DNA from: JACDBZ01 sp036262075
GTDB taxonomy: Bacteria > Chloroflexota > Limnocylindria > QHBO01
Assembly (NCBI GenBank): GCA_036262075.1
Contig: DATAJO010000004.1
Span: forward strand, 124,001 to 188,000
Length of the DNA stretch: 64,000 nucleotides
Reading direction: 5' to 3'
Numbering within the stretch: position 1 is the stretch's first letter; the number at the start of each line of letters is the position of its first letter. This document shows, in pieces, positions 6,911 to 15,252 of the stretch. Position numbers and translations under genes: made by a program. The notes beneath the pieces were generated by a model that made no database searches, was not told where the DNA came from, and worked only from the letters and a program-made list of their open reading frames with translations.

Positions 6911-8269
6911 ATGATCGTGGTCATGCGGCCGACGGCAACGCCGGAGGACGTCGAGGGGGTCAAACGGACGATCGAGGAGAACGGCCTCGAGGCGTTTCTC
7001 AGCGTCGGTGACCAGCGGACGGTCATCGGCGTGGTGGGCAGCGACCTCGAGCGCGTCAGCCACCTCGGGACGCTGCCGGGCGTCGACCAGGTCATCCGCG
7101 TCTCCTCGCCGTACAAGCTGGCCTCGATCCAGGAGCCCGGGGAGCGGACGCGCGTCCGCATCGGCTCGGTCGAGATCGGCCAGGGCGCGGAGCTCGTCGT
7201 CATGGCCGGCCCGTGCGCCATCGAGTCGCGCGAGCAGCTGCTCGAGACGGCCCGATGCGTCGGCCGCGAGGGCGCGCGCATCCTGCGCGGCGGCGCCTAC
7301 AAGCCGCGCACCTCGCCGTACTCGTTCCAGGGCCTCGGGGTGGCCGCGCTCAAGCTCCTCGCCGAGGCGCGCGAGACGACCGGCATGCCGGTCATCAGCG
7401 AGGTCATGGACCCGAGCGACGTCGAGGCCTTCGACGCGCACATCGACGTCCTTCAGGTCGGCGCCCGGAACATGCAGAACTTCGCGCTGCTGCGCGCGGT
7501 CGGGCAGTCGCGCCACCCGGTCCTGCTCAAGCGCGGACTGTCGTCCACGATCGAGGAGTGGCTCCTGGCGGCCGAGTACATCCTCGCCGCGGGCAACCCG
7601 AACGTGATCCTCTGCGAGCGCGGCATCCGCACCTTCGAGACCGCCACCCGCAACACCCTCGACCTGTCCGCCGTGCCGGTCCTGCGCCAGAAGACGCACC
7701 TGCCGATCGTCGTCGACCCCTCCCACGGCACCGGCGCCCGAGCCCTGGTCGGGCCGATGGCGCTCGCCGGCGCGGCCGTCGGCGCCGACGGGCTGCTCAT
7801 CGAGGTCCACCCGGATCCGCCCAGCGCCCTGTCCGATGGCGACCAGTCCCTCTCGTTCGACGAGTTCGGCGCGCTCATGGACGAGCTCCGTCGCCTCCAG
7901 TTCGTGCGCGGCATGGGCGACGAGCGGGCGCCGGCGATCGAGCGGCCGGTCGTGGCGAGCGGCATCGAGGAGCTGCGCGACCGGATCGACGAGCTCGACA
8001 CGCGCCTGGCCGACCTGCTCCAGGAGCGCGCCGCCCTGGCGCTCGAGGTCCAGCGCCGGCGCGGGGCGAACGTCCACGGGCACGACGTCCAGCGTGAGCG
8101 CGAGCTCCTGGAGCGGGCATCGAGCGGCACGCCGGGACCAATGACCCCGGTCGAGCTGACCATGGTGTTCGACGCGGTCCTCCGCGCCTCGCGCTCCGTC
8201 CAGCGCCGCAACGCGCAGGACGAGGTCCGTCGCGGGACGCGCGACGCATCGGCGGCGAACGACCGATGA
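6911..8269 (+). CDS. aroF: DAHP synthase with N-terminal ferredoxin-like and C-terminal chorismate mutase domains
   Basis: A 452-residue fusion. Residues 1-75 form the ferredoxin-like regulatory domain (MIVVMRPTATPEDVEGV). Residues 85-335 are the type I-beta DAHP synthase barrel that condenses phosphoenolpyruvate and erythrose 4-phosphate, with GPCAIES (metal Cys102), KPRTSPYSFQG, KRG and VDPSHGTG. Residues 350-435 are an AroQ-class chorismate mutase helix bundle (GIEELRDRIDELDTRLADLL). ATG 6911 was chosen because it starts the first beta strand and has GAGAAAGG upstream. Known relatives usually have either the ferredoxin-like domain or a mutase domain, so carrying both suggests two levels of feedback. 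It is the first gene of the operon and overlaps aroA by ATGA. Confidence 0.93.
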   Translation: MIVVMRPTATPEDVEGVKRTIEENGLEAFLSVGDQRTVIGVVGSDLERVSHLGTLPGVDQVIRVSSPYKLASIQEPGERTRVRIGSVEIGQGAELVVMAGPCAIESREQLLETARCVGREGARILRGGAYKPRTSPYSFQGLGVAALKLLAEARETTGMPVISEVMDPSDVEAFDAHIDVLQVGARNMQNFALLRAVGQSRHPVLLKRGLSSTIEEWLLAAEYILAAGNPNVILCERGIRTFETATRNTLDLSAVPVLRQKTHLPIVVDPSHGTGARALVGPMALAGAAVGADGLLIEVHPDPPSALSDGDQSLSFDEFGALMDELRRLQFVRGMGDERAPAIERPVVASGIEELRDRIDELDTRLADLLQERAALALEVQRRRGANVHGHDVQRERELLERASSGTPGPMTPVELTMVFDAVLRASRSVQRRNAQDEVRRGTRDASAANDR

Positions 8270-9564
8270 CGGTGGTGGACGCCGCATCGCGCACCCTGCG
8301 ACCGGCCTCGTCGCTGCGCGGGCGCCTGTCCGTGCCGGCCGACAAGTCGATCGCGCACCGGGCGCTCATCGTGAACGCGCTGTCCGGCGGGCCGGCGACG
8401 GTGGTCATGCGCTCCCCGGGACGCGACGTGCTGAGCACCGCGGCCTGCCTGCGCGCGCTCGGCGTGCGCGTCGACTCGGAGACCGCCGGGCCGGTCGTCC
8501 GCTTCACGCTCACCGGGCCGCCCAGGGCGGATGCGGAGCTCGACTGCGGCAACTCCGGCACGACGATGCGCCTGCTCGCCGGCGCCCTGGCCGGGCTGCC
8601 GCTCCACGCCGTGCTCGACGGCGACGCCTCGCTGCGGACCAGGCCGATGGAGCGGGTGGCCACGCTCCTGCGCGCCACCGGAGCGGCGGTCGCCACGACG
8701 AACGGCCGCGCGCCGATAACGGTGGTCGGCAGCGAACGGCCGAAGGCCGTGGCGCATCGGATCCCGGTCGCCAGCGCCCAGCTGCTCGGCGCATGCGCGC
8801 TCGCAGCCCTGGGCGCCGAGGGCGAGACGACGATCGAGGTGCCGGCCGAGGTGCGCGACCACACCGAGCGCATGCTCGCCGCGACCGGCGTCGACATCCG
8901 CCGCGACGGACTCGTGACGAGCGTCCGCGGCCCCGCGCACCCCCGGCCCATGTCCCTGCGCGTGCCGGGCGATCCCTCGTCGGCCGCGCCGTGGCTCGTC
9001 GCCGGGACGCTCCATCCGGACGCCGACGTCACCATCGTCGACGTGTCCCTCAATCCGACGCGGATCGCGCTGCTCGACCTGATGCGACGGATGGGCGCCG
9101 ACGTCGAGGCGACCATCACCGACGAGCACGGCCCGGAGCCGGTCGGCGACCTGCGGGTCCGGGGCGGCGCCGCGTTGACGGCCGTCGAGATCGGCGGGGA
9201 CGAGGTCGCGGCGCTCATCGACGAGCTGCCGCTCGTCGCGATCCTCATGGCCGCGGCCGATGGCACGTCGGAGCTGCGCGACGCATCGGAGCTGCGGGTG
9301 AAGGAGTCGGACCGCATCGGCGCCACGGTCGCCGGGCTCGAGGCCATCGGCGCATCGGTGGAGGAGCTGCCCGATGGCTGGCGGGTGAGCCGCGGCCTGC
9401 CGCGCGCCGGCCGGGTGACGACCCACGGCGACCATCGGATCGCGATCGCGTTCGCCGTCGCGGCGCTGGCCGGCGTCGCATCGGCGGTGGAGCTCGACGA
9501 CCCCGATTGCGTGGCCGTCAGCTACCCGACGTTCTGGGGTGACGTGGCCGAGGTGTCGGCATGA
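8266..9564 (+). CDS. aroA: 5-enolpyruvylshikimate-3-phosphate (EPSP) synthase
   Basis: A 432-residue EPSP synthase that transfers enolpyruvate from PEP to shikimate 3-phosphate. The PEP/S3P-binding motifs are clear: VPADKSIAHRALI near residue 25 and DCGNSGTTMRLLAG near residue 95. A conserved KESDRI segment lies towards the C-terminus, and the THGDHRIAIAFAVAAL block precedes the end. Its start overlaps the aroF stop. Length matches the family. Confidence 0.95.
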   Translation: MTVVDAASRTLRPASSLRGRLSVPADKSIAHRALIVNALSGGPATVVMRSPGRDVLSTAACLRALGVRVDSETAGPVVRFTLTGPPRADAELDCGNSGTTMRLLAGALAGLPLHAVLDGDASLRTRPMERVATLLRATGAAVATTNGRAPITVVGSERPKAVAHRIPVASAQLLGACALAALGAEGETTIEVPAEVRDHTERMLAATGVDIRRDGLVTSVRGPAHPRPMSLRVPGDPSSAAPWLVAGTLHPDADVTIVDVSLNPTRIALLDLMRRMGADVEATITDEHGPEPVGDLRVRGGAALTAVEIGGDEVAALIDELPLVAILMAAADGTSELRDASELRVKESDRIGATVAGLEAIGASVEELPDGWRVSRGLPRAGRVTTHGDHRIAIAFAVAALAGVASAVELDDPDCVAVSYPTFWGDVAEVSA

Positions 9565-9589
9565 GGGGGCCGCTTGCGGTGGACGCAAG
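9565..9589 (+). repeat. Dispersed dyad element, copy 1 (CTTGC-N7-GCAAG)
   Basis: The 25 bases beginning immediately after the aroA stop recur at 20250-20274 upstream of ilvD with only two mismatches. The core is an inverted repeat CTTGC-N7-GCAAG (9573-9589). The T-N11-A geometry inside it is that of LysR-type regulator boxes, but it could also fold as a small RNA hairpin in the operon transcript. It is part of the 109-base aroA-aroC gap. Confidence 0.55.
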
Positions 9590-9673
9590 GAGCTGCACGA
9601 CTTGCTTGCCTCCGGTGGCGGGGCTTGCATCGTCCGCGTGCATCGGCTGCACGTCGAGGCGGGAGGAAGACCG

Positions 9674-10867
9674 ATGAGGCGGCTCAGGCTGCTCACCGCC
9701 GGCGAGTCGCACGGCCCGGGGCTCGTCGGTGTGCTCGAGGGGCTGCCGGCGGGGATGCGCGTCTCGACCCGGCGCGTCGACCTCGACCTGAAGCGCCGCC
9801 AGCACGGGTACGGCAGCGGGCGGCGGATGCTCATCGAGCGCGACCGCGTGCGATGGATCGCCGGGATCCGCTACGGACGCACGCTGGGATCGCCGGTCGG
9901 CTACGCCGTCGACAACCGCGACTGGGTGAACTGGACCGATCGCATGTCGGTCGAGCCGATCCCCGACGAGCGCAAGCCGAAGCGGATCACCCGGGCCCGG
10001 CCGGGGCACATCGACCTGGCCGGCGCCCTGAAGTACGACACCGATGACGTGCGCAACGTCCTGGAGCGTGCCTCGGCCCGATCGACGACGGTCCGCGTCG
10101 TGGCCGGTTCGCTGGCGCGGCTGCTCCTGGCGAACGCCGGCGTGCGGATCTGGTCCTTCGTCGACCAGATCGGCCCGATTCGGGCCTTCCCCGATGCCGA
10201 GGATCCCCTCGCCTGCATCCCGCCCGACTGGCCCGACCGCGACCTGCGCGAGCCGTCGGCGCTGCGCTGCCCCGACCCCGAGGCCGAGGCGCGGATGCTG
10301 GCCGAGATCGACCGCATCAAGGAGGCGGGCGACTCGATCGGTGGCTCATTCGTCGTCGTTGCCGAGCGCGTGCCGATCGGCCTGGGCAGCTCGTCCGAGT
10401 GGGACACCCGCCTCGACGGGCTGCTGGCGGGCGCCGTCATGGCCATCCCCGGCGTGAAGGGCGTCGAGATCGGCCTCGGCTTCGGCGTCGTCGAGCGGGC
10501 CGGATCGGCGGTCCACGACGTCGTCGCCACGCCGGTCGCGGGCTGGCGGCGCGAGACGAACCGGGCCGGCGGCATCGAGGGCGGCATCAGCAACGGCGAG
10601 CCGATCGTGGTGCGGGCCGCCCAGAAGCCCGTCTCGACGCTGCGCAGGGCGCTGCCCAGCGTCGACATGACGACCGGGGAGTCCGGCCGCGCGCACATCG
10701 AGCGCAGCGACATCACGGTCCTGTCGCGCGCGGCGATCGTGGGCGAGGCGATGGTGGCGCTCGTCCTCGCCGACGAGCTGCTCTACTCGTTCGGCGGCGA
10801 CACCATCGGCGAGCTGCGTGCCGCCGTGGCGCGCCGCCGGCGACGGACCGAACGCCAGCCGGGATGA
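9674..10867 (+). CDS. aroC: Chorismate synthase
   Basis: A 397-residue FMN-dependent enzyme producing chorismate from EPSP. It opens with the family signature RLLTAGESHGPG and contains RRQHGYGSGRRM, RPGHIDLAGALKY, ARSTTVRVVAGSLAR and the late GGISNGEPIVVRAAQKP block. ATG 9674 has GGGAGGAAG as ribosome-binding site; upstream in-frame ATGs precede the conserved N-terminus by 45 residues. It is the only gene of this operon with its own strong ribosome-binding site and a gap before it; its TGA overlaps aroE. Confidence 0.95.
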   Translation: MRRLRLLTAGESHGPGLVGVLEGLPAGMRVSTRRVDLDLKRRQHGYGSGRRMLIERDRVRWIAGIRYGRTLGSPVGYAVDNRDWVNWTDRMSVEPIPDERKPKRITRARPGHIDLAGALKYDTDDVRNVLERASARSTTVRVVAGSLARLLLANAGVRIWSFVDQIGPIRAFPDAEDPLACIPPDWPDRDLREPSALRCPDPEAEARMLAEIDRIKEAGDSIGGSFVVVAERVPIGLGSSSEWDTRLDGLLAGAVMAIPGVKGVEIGLGFGVVERAGSAVHDVVATPVAGWRRETNRAGGIEGGISNGEPIVVRAAQKPVSTLRRALPSVDMTTGESGRAHIERSDITVLSRAAIVGEAMVALVLADELLYSFGGDTIGELRAAVARRRRRTERQPG

Positions 10868-11628
10868 CCGACCGCGTCGTGCTGCTCGGCCATGGCATCG
10901 GCTACTCGGCCTCACCGGCCATGCACAACGCCGCCTTCGCGGCCGTCGGCATGGGCGCCCGGTACGAGCTGGCCGACGTTCCCCCGGATGGCCTGGCCGA
11001 TGCCGTCGCCGCGCTCCGCGCTCCGGACCGGCTCGGCGCGAACGTCACGCAGCCGCACAAGGTGGCCGTGTGCGACCTCGTCGACCAGCTCGCGCCCGAG
11101 GTCGAACGGCTCGGCGCGGCGAACACGATCGTGCGCGCCGGCGATCGGCTCGTGGCCCACAACACCGACCTCGCGGCCGTGGCCGGGGCGCTTTCCGACC
11201 TCGGGAGCGGGTACCGAGCGGTCGTGCTCGGGGCCGGCGGCGCCTCGCGGGCGGTCCAGGCGGCGCTCGCCGACGTGGGCGCGACCGTCGAGGTCGTGAA
11301 CCGCGCGCGCTGGCCCTCGCTTCGCTCGCTTCTCGCGGACGCGGACCTCGTGGTGAACTCCACGCCGATCGGCACCGGCTCCGATGAGACCCCCGTCCCA
11401 CCGGACCTCCTGCGGTCCGACCTCGCCGTGCTCGACCTCGTGTACCGGCCGAGCCCGACGCGCCTGGTGCGCGAGGCGCGTGCTCGCGGCGCGTGGGCGG
11501 ACGCGGGCGCCGGCGTGCTGCTCACGCAGGCCATGCTCAGCTTCGAGCTGTGGACCGCCTGCCCCGCGCCGGTCGACGTCATGGAAGCGGCCCTGCGGGC
11601 CGAGCTGGGAGCGGACGCCGGTGCCTGA
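10864..11628 (+). CDS. aroE: Shikimate dehydrogenase
   Basis: A 254-residue NADPH-dependent enzyme reducing 3-dehydroshikimate to shikimate. Motifs: GYSASPAMHNAAF (shikimate binding), NVTQPHK with the catalytic Lys, NTD for substrate, the Rossmann loop LGAGGASRAV, NSTPIG, and GVLLTQAMLSFELW at the C-terminus. The start overlaps the aroC stop (ATGA) and its end overlaps the next gene by 8 bases. Confidence 0.94.
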   Translation: MTDRVVLLGHGIGYSASPAMHNAAFAAVGMGARYELADVPPDGLADAVAALRAPDRLGANVTQPHKVAVCDLVDQLAPEVERLGAANTIVRAGDRLVAHNTDLAAVAGALSDLGSGYRAVVLGAGGASRAVQAALADVGATVEVVNRARWPSLRSLLADADLVVNSTPIGTGSDETPVPPDLLRSDLAVLDLVYRPSPTRLVREARARGAWADAGAGVLLTQAMLSFELWTACPAPVDVMEAALRAELGADAGA

Positions 11629-13177
11629 GAGCGGAACCGGCATCGTCCTCGTCGGCATGCCGGGCAGCGGCAAGACGACCGTCGGCCGGCTCGTTGCCGA
11701 CGGGCTCGAGCGGCCGTTCATCGACACCGACGCGCTGTTCGCGGAGCGGCTCGGCATCCCCGCCCCCGCGTATCTCGCCGAGCACGGCGAGCCGCGCTTC
11801 CGCGAGGTCGAGTCGGAGCTCGTGGCCGAGGCCTGCAACGTGCCCGGCGCGGTCATCGGCGTCGGCGGCGGGGCGATCCTCGACCCGCTGAACCGATGGG
11901 CGCTGTGGCATCACGGCGCGGTGGCCTGGCTCGACGCGACGCCCGAGACGCTCGTGGCGCGGCTCGAGGCCGATCCGGTCGACCGGCCGACGTTCCGGCC
12001 GTACTCGGCCGAGCGGCTCGCGTCGGTGCTGGAGGAGCGCGCGCCGTTCTACCGCGCCGCCGACGTCCGGCTCGACGCCGCCCGTGACCTCTCGGCCATC
12101 GCCCGCGACATCCTCCTCGCCTCGCGCGAGCCGCGGCCGGGCGTCCGCCTCCTCGATGCCGAGGTGCCGCGCCATCACCCGATCGGCCCGGAAACGGCGC
12201 GGGTGGTGCTCGGCACGGACCTCGACCTCACCTCGCTCCTGCCGCGCGGCGTGGCCGTCACCGACCGGCGGCTGCGCCTTCACGCGCCGGCCCGCGCACA
12301 GCTCGACCTGCCCGGCGGGGAGCGGGCGAAGCGCATCCGGACGCTCGAGCGGGTCCTCGACTGGCTTGCCGAGCAGCGCGTGGAGCGCGACGAGGCGCTC
12401 GTGGCGGTCGGCGGCGGGACGATCGGCGACCTCGCCGGCACCGCGGCCGCGCTGTTCAACCGCGGCCTGCCCCTGGTCCAGGTGCCGACGACGTGGATCG
12501 GCATGGCCGACAGCGCGATCGGCGGCAAGGTGGCGGTCGACCTGGCCGCGGCGAAGAACGCGGTCGGCGCCTTCTGGCCGCCCGTGGCGGTCATCGGCGA
12601 CGTGGCGCACCTCCGGACGCTGCCGCGCACGCTGCGTCGCGAGGGCATGGCCGAGTCGGTGAAGGCGGCGCTCATCGGCGACCCGGCCCTGTGGCGGCTG
12701 CTCGAGGAGCGCGGCGCCGGCGCACTGAGCACCGACGAGGCGGCGCGCTACGCGATCCTCGAGCGCAGCGCGCGGCTCAAGCTCGGCGTCTGCGCCCGCG
12801 ACCCGTTCGAGACCGGCGAGCGGCGCACGCTCAACCTCGGGCACACCGCCGGGCACGGGCTCGAGGTCGCCTCCGGCTACCGGCTGCGCCACGGCGCGGC
12901 GGTCGCGCTGGGCCTGCGCGTCGCGGCCGCCATTGCCACCGGCCGCGGCGCCGACCCGGAGCTCGCCCCGCGGCTCGACGCGCTCCTCCATCGGCTCGGC
13001 TTCCGGCTCACCCATGCCTTCGATCCACGGGTGGTGCGCGAGGCGATGGGCACCGACAAGAAGCGCCGTGCCGGCCGCCAGCGCTGGATCCTGCCGATGG
13101 AGATCGGCCGGGTGGACGAGGTCGACGACGTGACCGAGGCCGAGCTCGACCGGGCGCTGGCGGTGATCGCGGCATGA
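11621..13177 (+). CDS. aroKB: Bifunctional shikimate kinase / 3-dehydroquinate synthase
   Basis: A 518-residue fusion. Residues 1 to about 165 are shikimate kinase (P-loop GMPGSGKT at 12-19, FIDTD, a GVGGGAI stretch). Residues from about 185 on are 3-dehydroquinate synthase, with EALVAVGGGTIGDLAG, VPTTWIGMADSAIGGKVAVDL, REGMAESVKAALI and RRTLNLGHTAGHG carrying metal-binding His. GTG 11621 overlaps the aroE end by 8 bases and starts right before the kinase beta strand. AroK-AroB fusions are known, for example in Thermotoga, and the order kinase-synthase is the same here. Confidence 0.93.
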   Translation: MPESGTGIVLVGMPGSGKTTVGRLVADGLERPFIDTDALFAERLGIPAPAYLAEHGEPRFREVESELVAEACNVPGAVIGVGGGAILDPLNRWALWHHGAVAWLDATPETLVARLEADPVDRPTFRPYSAERLASVLEERAPFYRAADVRLDAARDLSAIARDILLASREPRPGVRLLDAEVPRHHPIGPETARVVLGTDLDLTSLLPRGVAVTDRRLRLHAPARAQLDLPGGERAKRIRTLERVLDWLAEQRVERDEALVAVGGGTIGDLAGTAAALFNRGLPLVQVPTTWIGMADSAIGGKVAVDLAAAKNAVGAFWPPVAVIGDVAHLRTLPRTLRREGMAESVKAALIGDPALWRLLEERGAGALSTDEAARYAILERSARLKLGVCARDPFETGERRTLNLGHTAGHGLEVASGYRLRHGAAVALGLRVAAAIATGRGADPELAPRLDALLHRLGFRLTHAFDPRVVREAMGTDKKRRAGRQRWILPMEIGRVDEVDDVTEAELDRALAVIAA

Positions 13178-14025
13178 CCCGCGTCGCGTACCAGGGCGAG
13201 CCCGGCGCCTTCGGCGAGGAGGCGGTCACCGGCTGGTTCGGCGATGACGTCCAGCCGCTGCCGGTCCCGACCTTCCCGGCGGTCATGCACGCGGTCGAGT
13301 CCGGCGAGGCCGATGCGGGCGTCCTGCCCCTCGAGAACTCGCTGGCCGGCACGGTCGGCGACGCCCTCGACGCGCTGGCCGATGGCGCGCTGCGGGTCGT
13401 CGGCGAGGTGCTCCTGCCCGTCCGCCACCAGCTGCTCGTCCGGCCGGGCACCGACCTCGGCGCCATCCGGCGCGTGCGGAGCCACTGGCAGGCCCTGGCC
13501 CAGTGCGAGCGCTTCCTCGCGCGCCACGGCTGGGAGATCGTGCCCGCGGCCGATACGGCGGGCGCCGCCCGCGAGCTCGCCGCGGACGGTGACGGCGACA
13601 CCGCGGCGATCGCCTCGCGCCGGGCCGGCGAGCGCTACGGGCTCGAGGTCGCCGCGGCCGACATCCAGGACGCCGACCACAACATGACCCGCTTCGCGAT
13701 CCTCGCCCCGGACGCTGCAACCGTGCGTCCCGCCGGCCGGCTGGCGCCGGGCGGCGCCGAGCGCGAGACGCTCCTCACGTTCGAGACCGGGCACCGACCG
13801 GGCGACCTGTACCGCGCGCTCGGCGTCCTGGCCGAGGCCGGCATCAACCTGTCGCGCATCGAGTCGCGCCCGTCGGGCGCCGGCCCGTGGCGCTATCGGT
13901 TCCTCGTCCAGGTCGCCGGCGACGCCGAGGACGACCCGCTGCGCACCGCCCTCATCGGCCTGGAGGAGCACACCAGCTCGATGCGCATCCTCGGGTCGTT
14001 CGACGCCGCGAGCGGGGGAGCGTAG
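13174..14025 (+). CDS. pheA: Prephenate dehydratase
   Basis: A 283-residue monofunctional enzyme that makes phenylpyruvate. The catalytic part has YQGEPGAFGEEAV, VLPLENSLAGTVGDALD, a SHWQALAQCERFL block (SHPQAL in most homologues) and NMTRFAIL with the TRF active-site motif. The C-terminal ACT domain includes INLSRIESRPS, the Phe-binding ESRP motif, so feedback inhibition by phenylalanine is expected. It is coupled to aroKB by ATGA. The chorismate mutase step is supplied by the AroF fusion. Confidence 0.94.
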   Translation: MTRVAYQGEPGAFGEEAVTGWFGDDVQPLPVPTFPAVMHAVESGEADAGVLPLENSLAGTVGDALDALADGALRVVGEVLLPVRHQLLVRPGTDLGAIRRVRSHWQALAQCERFLARHGWEIVPAADTAGAARELAADGDGDTAAIASRRAGERYGLEVAAADIQDADHNMTRFAILAPDAATVRPAGRLAPGGAERETLLTFETGHRPGDLYRALGVLAEAGINLSRIESRPSGAGPWRYRFLVQVAGDAEDDPLRTALIGLEEHTSSMRILGSFDAASGGA

Positions 14026-14029
14026 GCCG

Positions 14030-14461
14030 ATGCGGATCCTCCTCCTCAACGGCCCGAACCTGGGCAGCCTCGGCCGGCGGCAGCCCGAGGTCTACGGCTC
14101 GACGACCCTGGCCGAGATCGAGGAGTCGTGCCGCGCCCACGCCCTCGAGCGGGGCGCGCTGCTCGACGCGTTCCAGTCGAACCACGAGGGCGAGCTCATC
14201 GATCGGCTCGAGCAGCTCGACTACGACGCGGTGATCTGCAACTTCGGCGCGTACACCCACACCAGCTACGCCCTCCACGACGCGCTCGTCACCGCCGGAA
14301 AGCCGGCCGTCGAGGTCCACATCAGCGACATCAACGCCCGCGAGCCGTGGCGCCGGACCTCGGTCACCGCCCCGGCCACCCGGCACCAGGTCATCGGCCA
14401 CGGGTGGCGCGGCTACCTCGAGGCGATCGACTGGCTGCTCGAGGACGCCACCCGCACCTGA
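14030..14461 (+). CDS. aroQ: 3-dehydroquinate dehydratase, type II
   Basis: A 143-residue type II dehydroquinase. Features: LLLNGPNLGSLGRRQPEVYG (catalytic Arg and Tyr loop), FQSNHEGELIDRL, FGAYTHTSYALHDAL, EVHISDINAREPWRRTSV and GHGWRGYLEAI. Two usual residues differ (GPNLN and NPGAYTH become GPNLG and NFGAYTH), but the catalytic Tyr, His and Arg positions remain. It closes the operon 4 bases after pheA, so all seven shikimate-pathway activities lie in this transcription unit. Confidence 0.93.
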   Translation: MRILLLNGPNLGSLGRRQPEVYGSTTLAEIEESCRAHALERGALLDAFQSNHEGELIDRLEQLDYDAVICNFGAYTHTSYALHDALVTAGKPAVEVHISDINAREPWRRTSVTAPATRHQVIGHGWRGYLEAIDWLLEDATRT

Positions 14462-14464
14462 GCC

Positions 14465-15241
14465 CTAGCCAGTGCGGGAGACGAGCCGATCCCCCGCTCG
14501 CTCGATCCGCAGCGGCGCGCCGAAGCAGGCGCTCATCGGCTCGTCGGTGACGACGTCGTCGATCGGCCCGGCGGCCAGGATCCGGCCGTCACGGACGAGC
14601 AGCGCGTGGGTGAAGCCGGGCGGGATGTCCTCCACCCGATGGAGCACGACGACGACCGCCCCGATCGGCCCGGCCGCGACCCGCGACAGCGTCGCCACCA
14701 GCGTCTCGCGGCCGCCGATGTCGAGCGAGGCCATCGGCTCGTCGAGGAGCAGCGCCGCGGGCTCGGTGACCAGGGCACGGGCGAGCTGGATGCGGAGCTG
14801 CTCGCCGGAGGAGAACGTGGCAAACGGGCGGGCGGGCGCATCGGCCATGCCGGCGGCAGCCAGCGCGTCCTCGGTGCGCCGCGCGTCGATCAGTGAGGGA
14901 TCCACGTACCACGGCACGACCGCCCCGACCTGGGCGGCGCCCACGATCTGCCGCGGGGTGAGCTGCTCCGGGATCATGTGCGCCAGCGACGGGCTGAGGT
15001 AGCCGATGCGCGCGCGGAGCTCGGCGACGCTCGTGCGCCCGATCCGCTCGCCGAGCACCTCGACCGTCCCCGACGAGGCGACGTGGTACGTGCTCAGGAT
15101 GCGGACGAGGGTCGTCTTGCCGGCGCCGTTCGGGCCGAGGACGACCCAGCGCTGGCGGTGATCGATCGTCCAGTCCACACCGGCGAGGATCGGGCGGCCA
15201 TCGCGACGGAACCCGACGTCGCTCAGGCGAAAGACGGCCAC
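14465..15241 (-). CDS. ABC transporter ATP-binding protein (orphan, YlmA-like)
   Basis: A 258-residue ABC ATPase with Walker A GPNGAGKTT, signature FSSGEQLRIQLARAL, Walker B ALLLDEP and a switch His in VVVLHRVEDIP. No permease is nearby. The order of elements and the YLSPSLAHMIP stretch resemble YlmA-type soluble ATPases, whose partner is unknown. The GTG at 15241 was chosen because it lies 11 bases after the leuD stop and begins the first strand; a much longer frame upstream runs antisense-like through leuD and is spurious. It faces aroQ tail to tail with a 3-base gap. Confidence 0.82.
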   Translation of the reverse strand: MAVFRLSDVGFRRDGRPILAGVDWTIDHRQRWVVLGPNGAGKTTLVRILSTYHVASSGTVEVLGERIGRTSVAELRARIGYLSPSLAHMIPEQLTPRQIVGAAQVGAVVPWYVDPSLIDARRTEDALAAAGMADAPARPFATFSSGEQLRIQLARALVTEPAALLLDEPMASLDIGGRETLVATLSRVAAGPIGAVVVVLHRVEDIPPGFTHALLVRDGRILAAGPIDDVVTDEPMSACFGAPLRIERAGDRLVSRTG

Positions 15242-15252
15242 CGCCCGGGCGG

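Noticed and set aside
6380..9834. Long minus-strand frames across the lipoprotein, aroF and aroA genes
   Set aside because: They mirror the strongly recognised plus-strand enzymes and carry no recognisable motif or ribosome-binding site.
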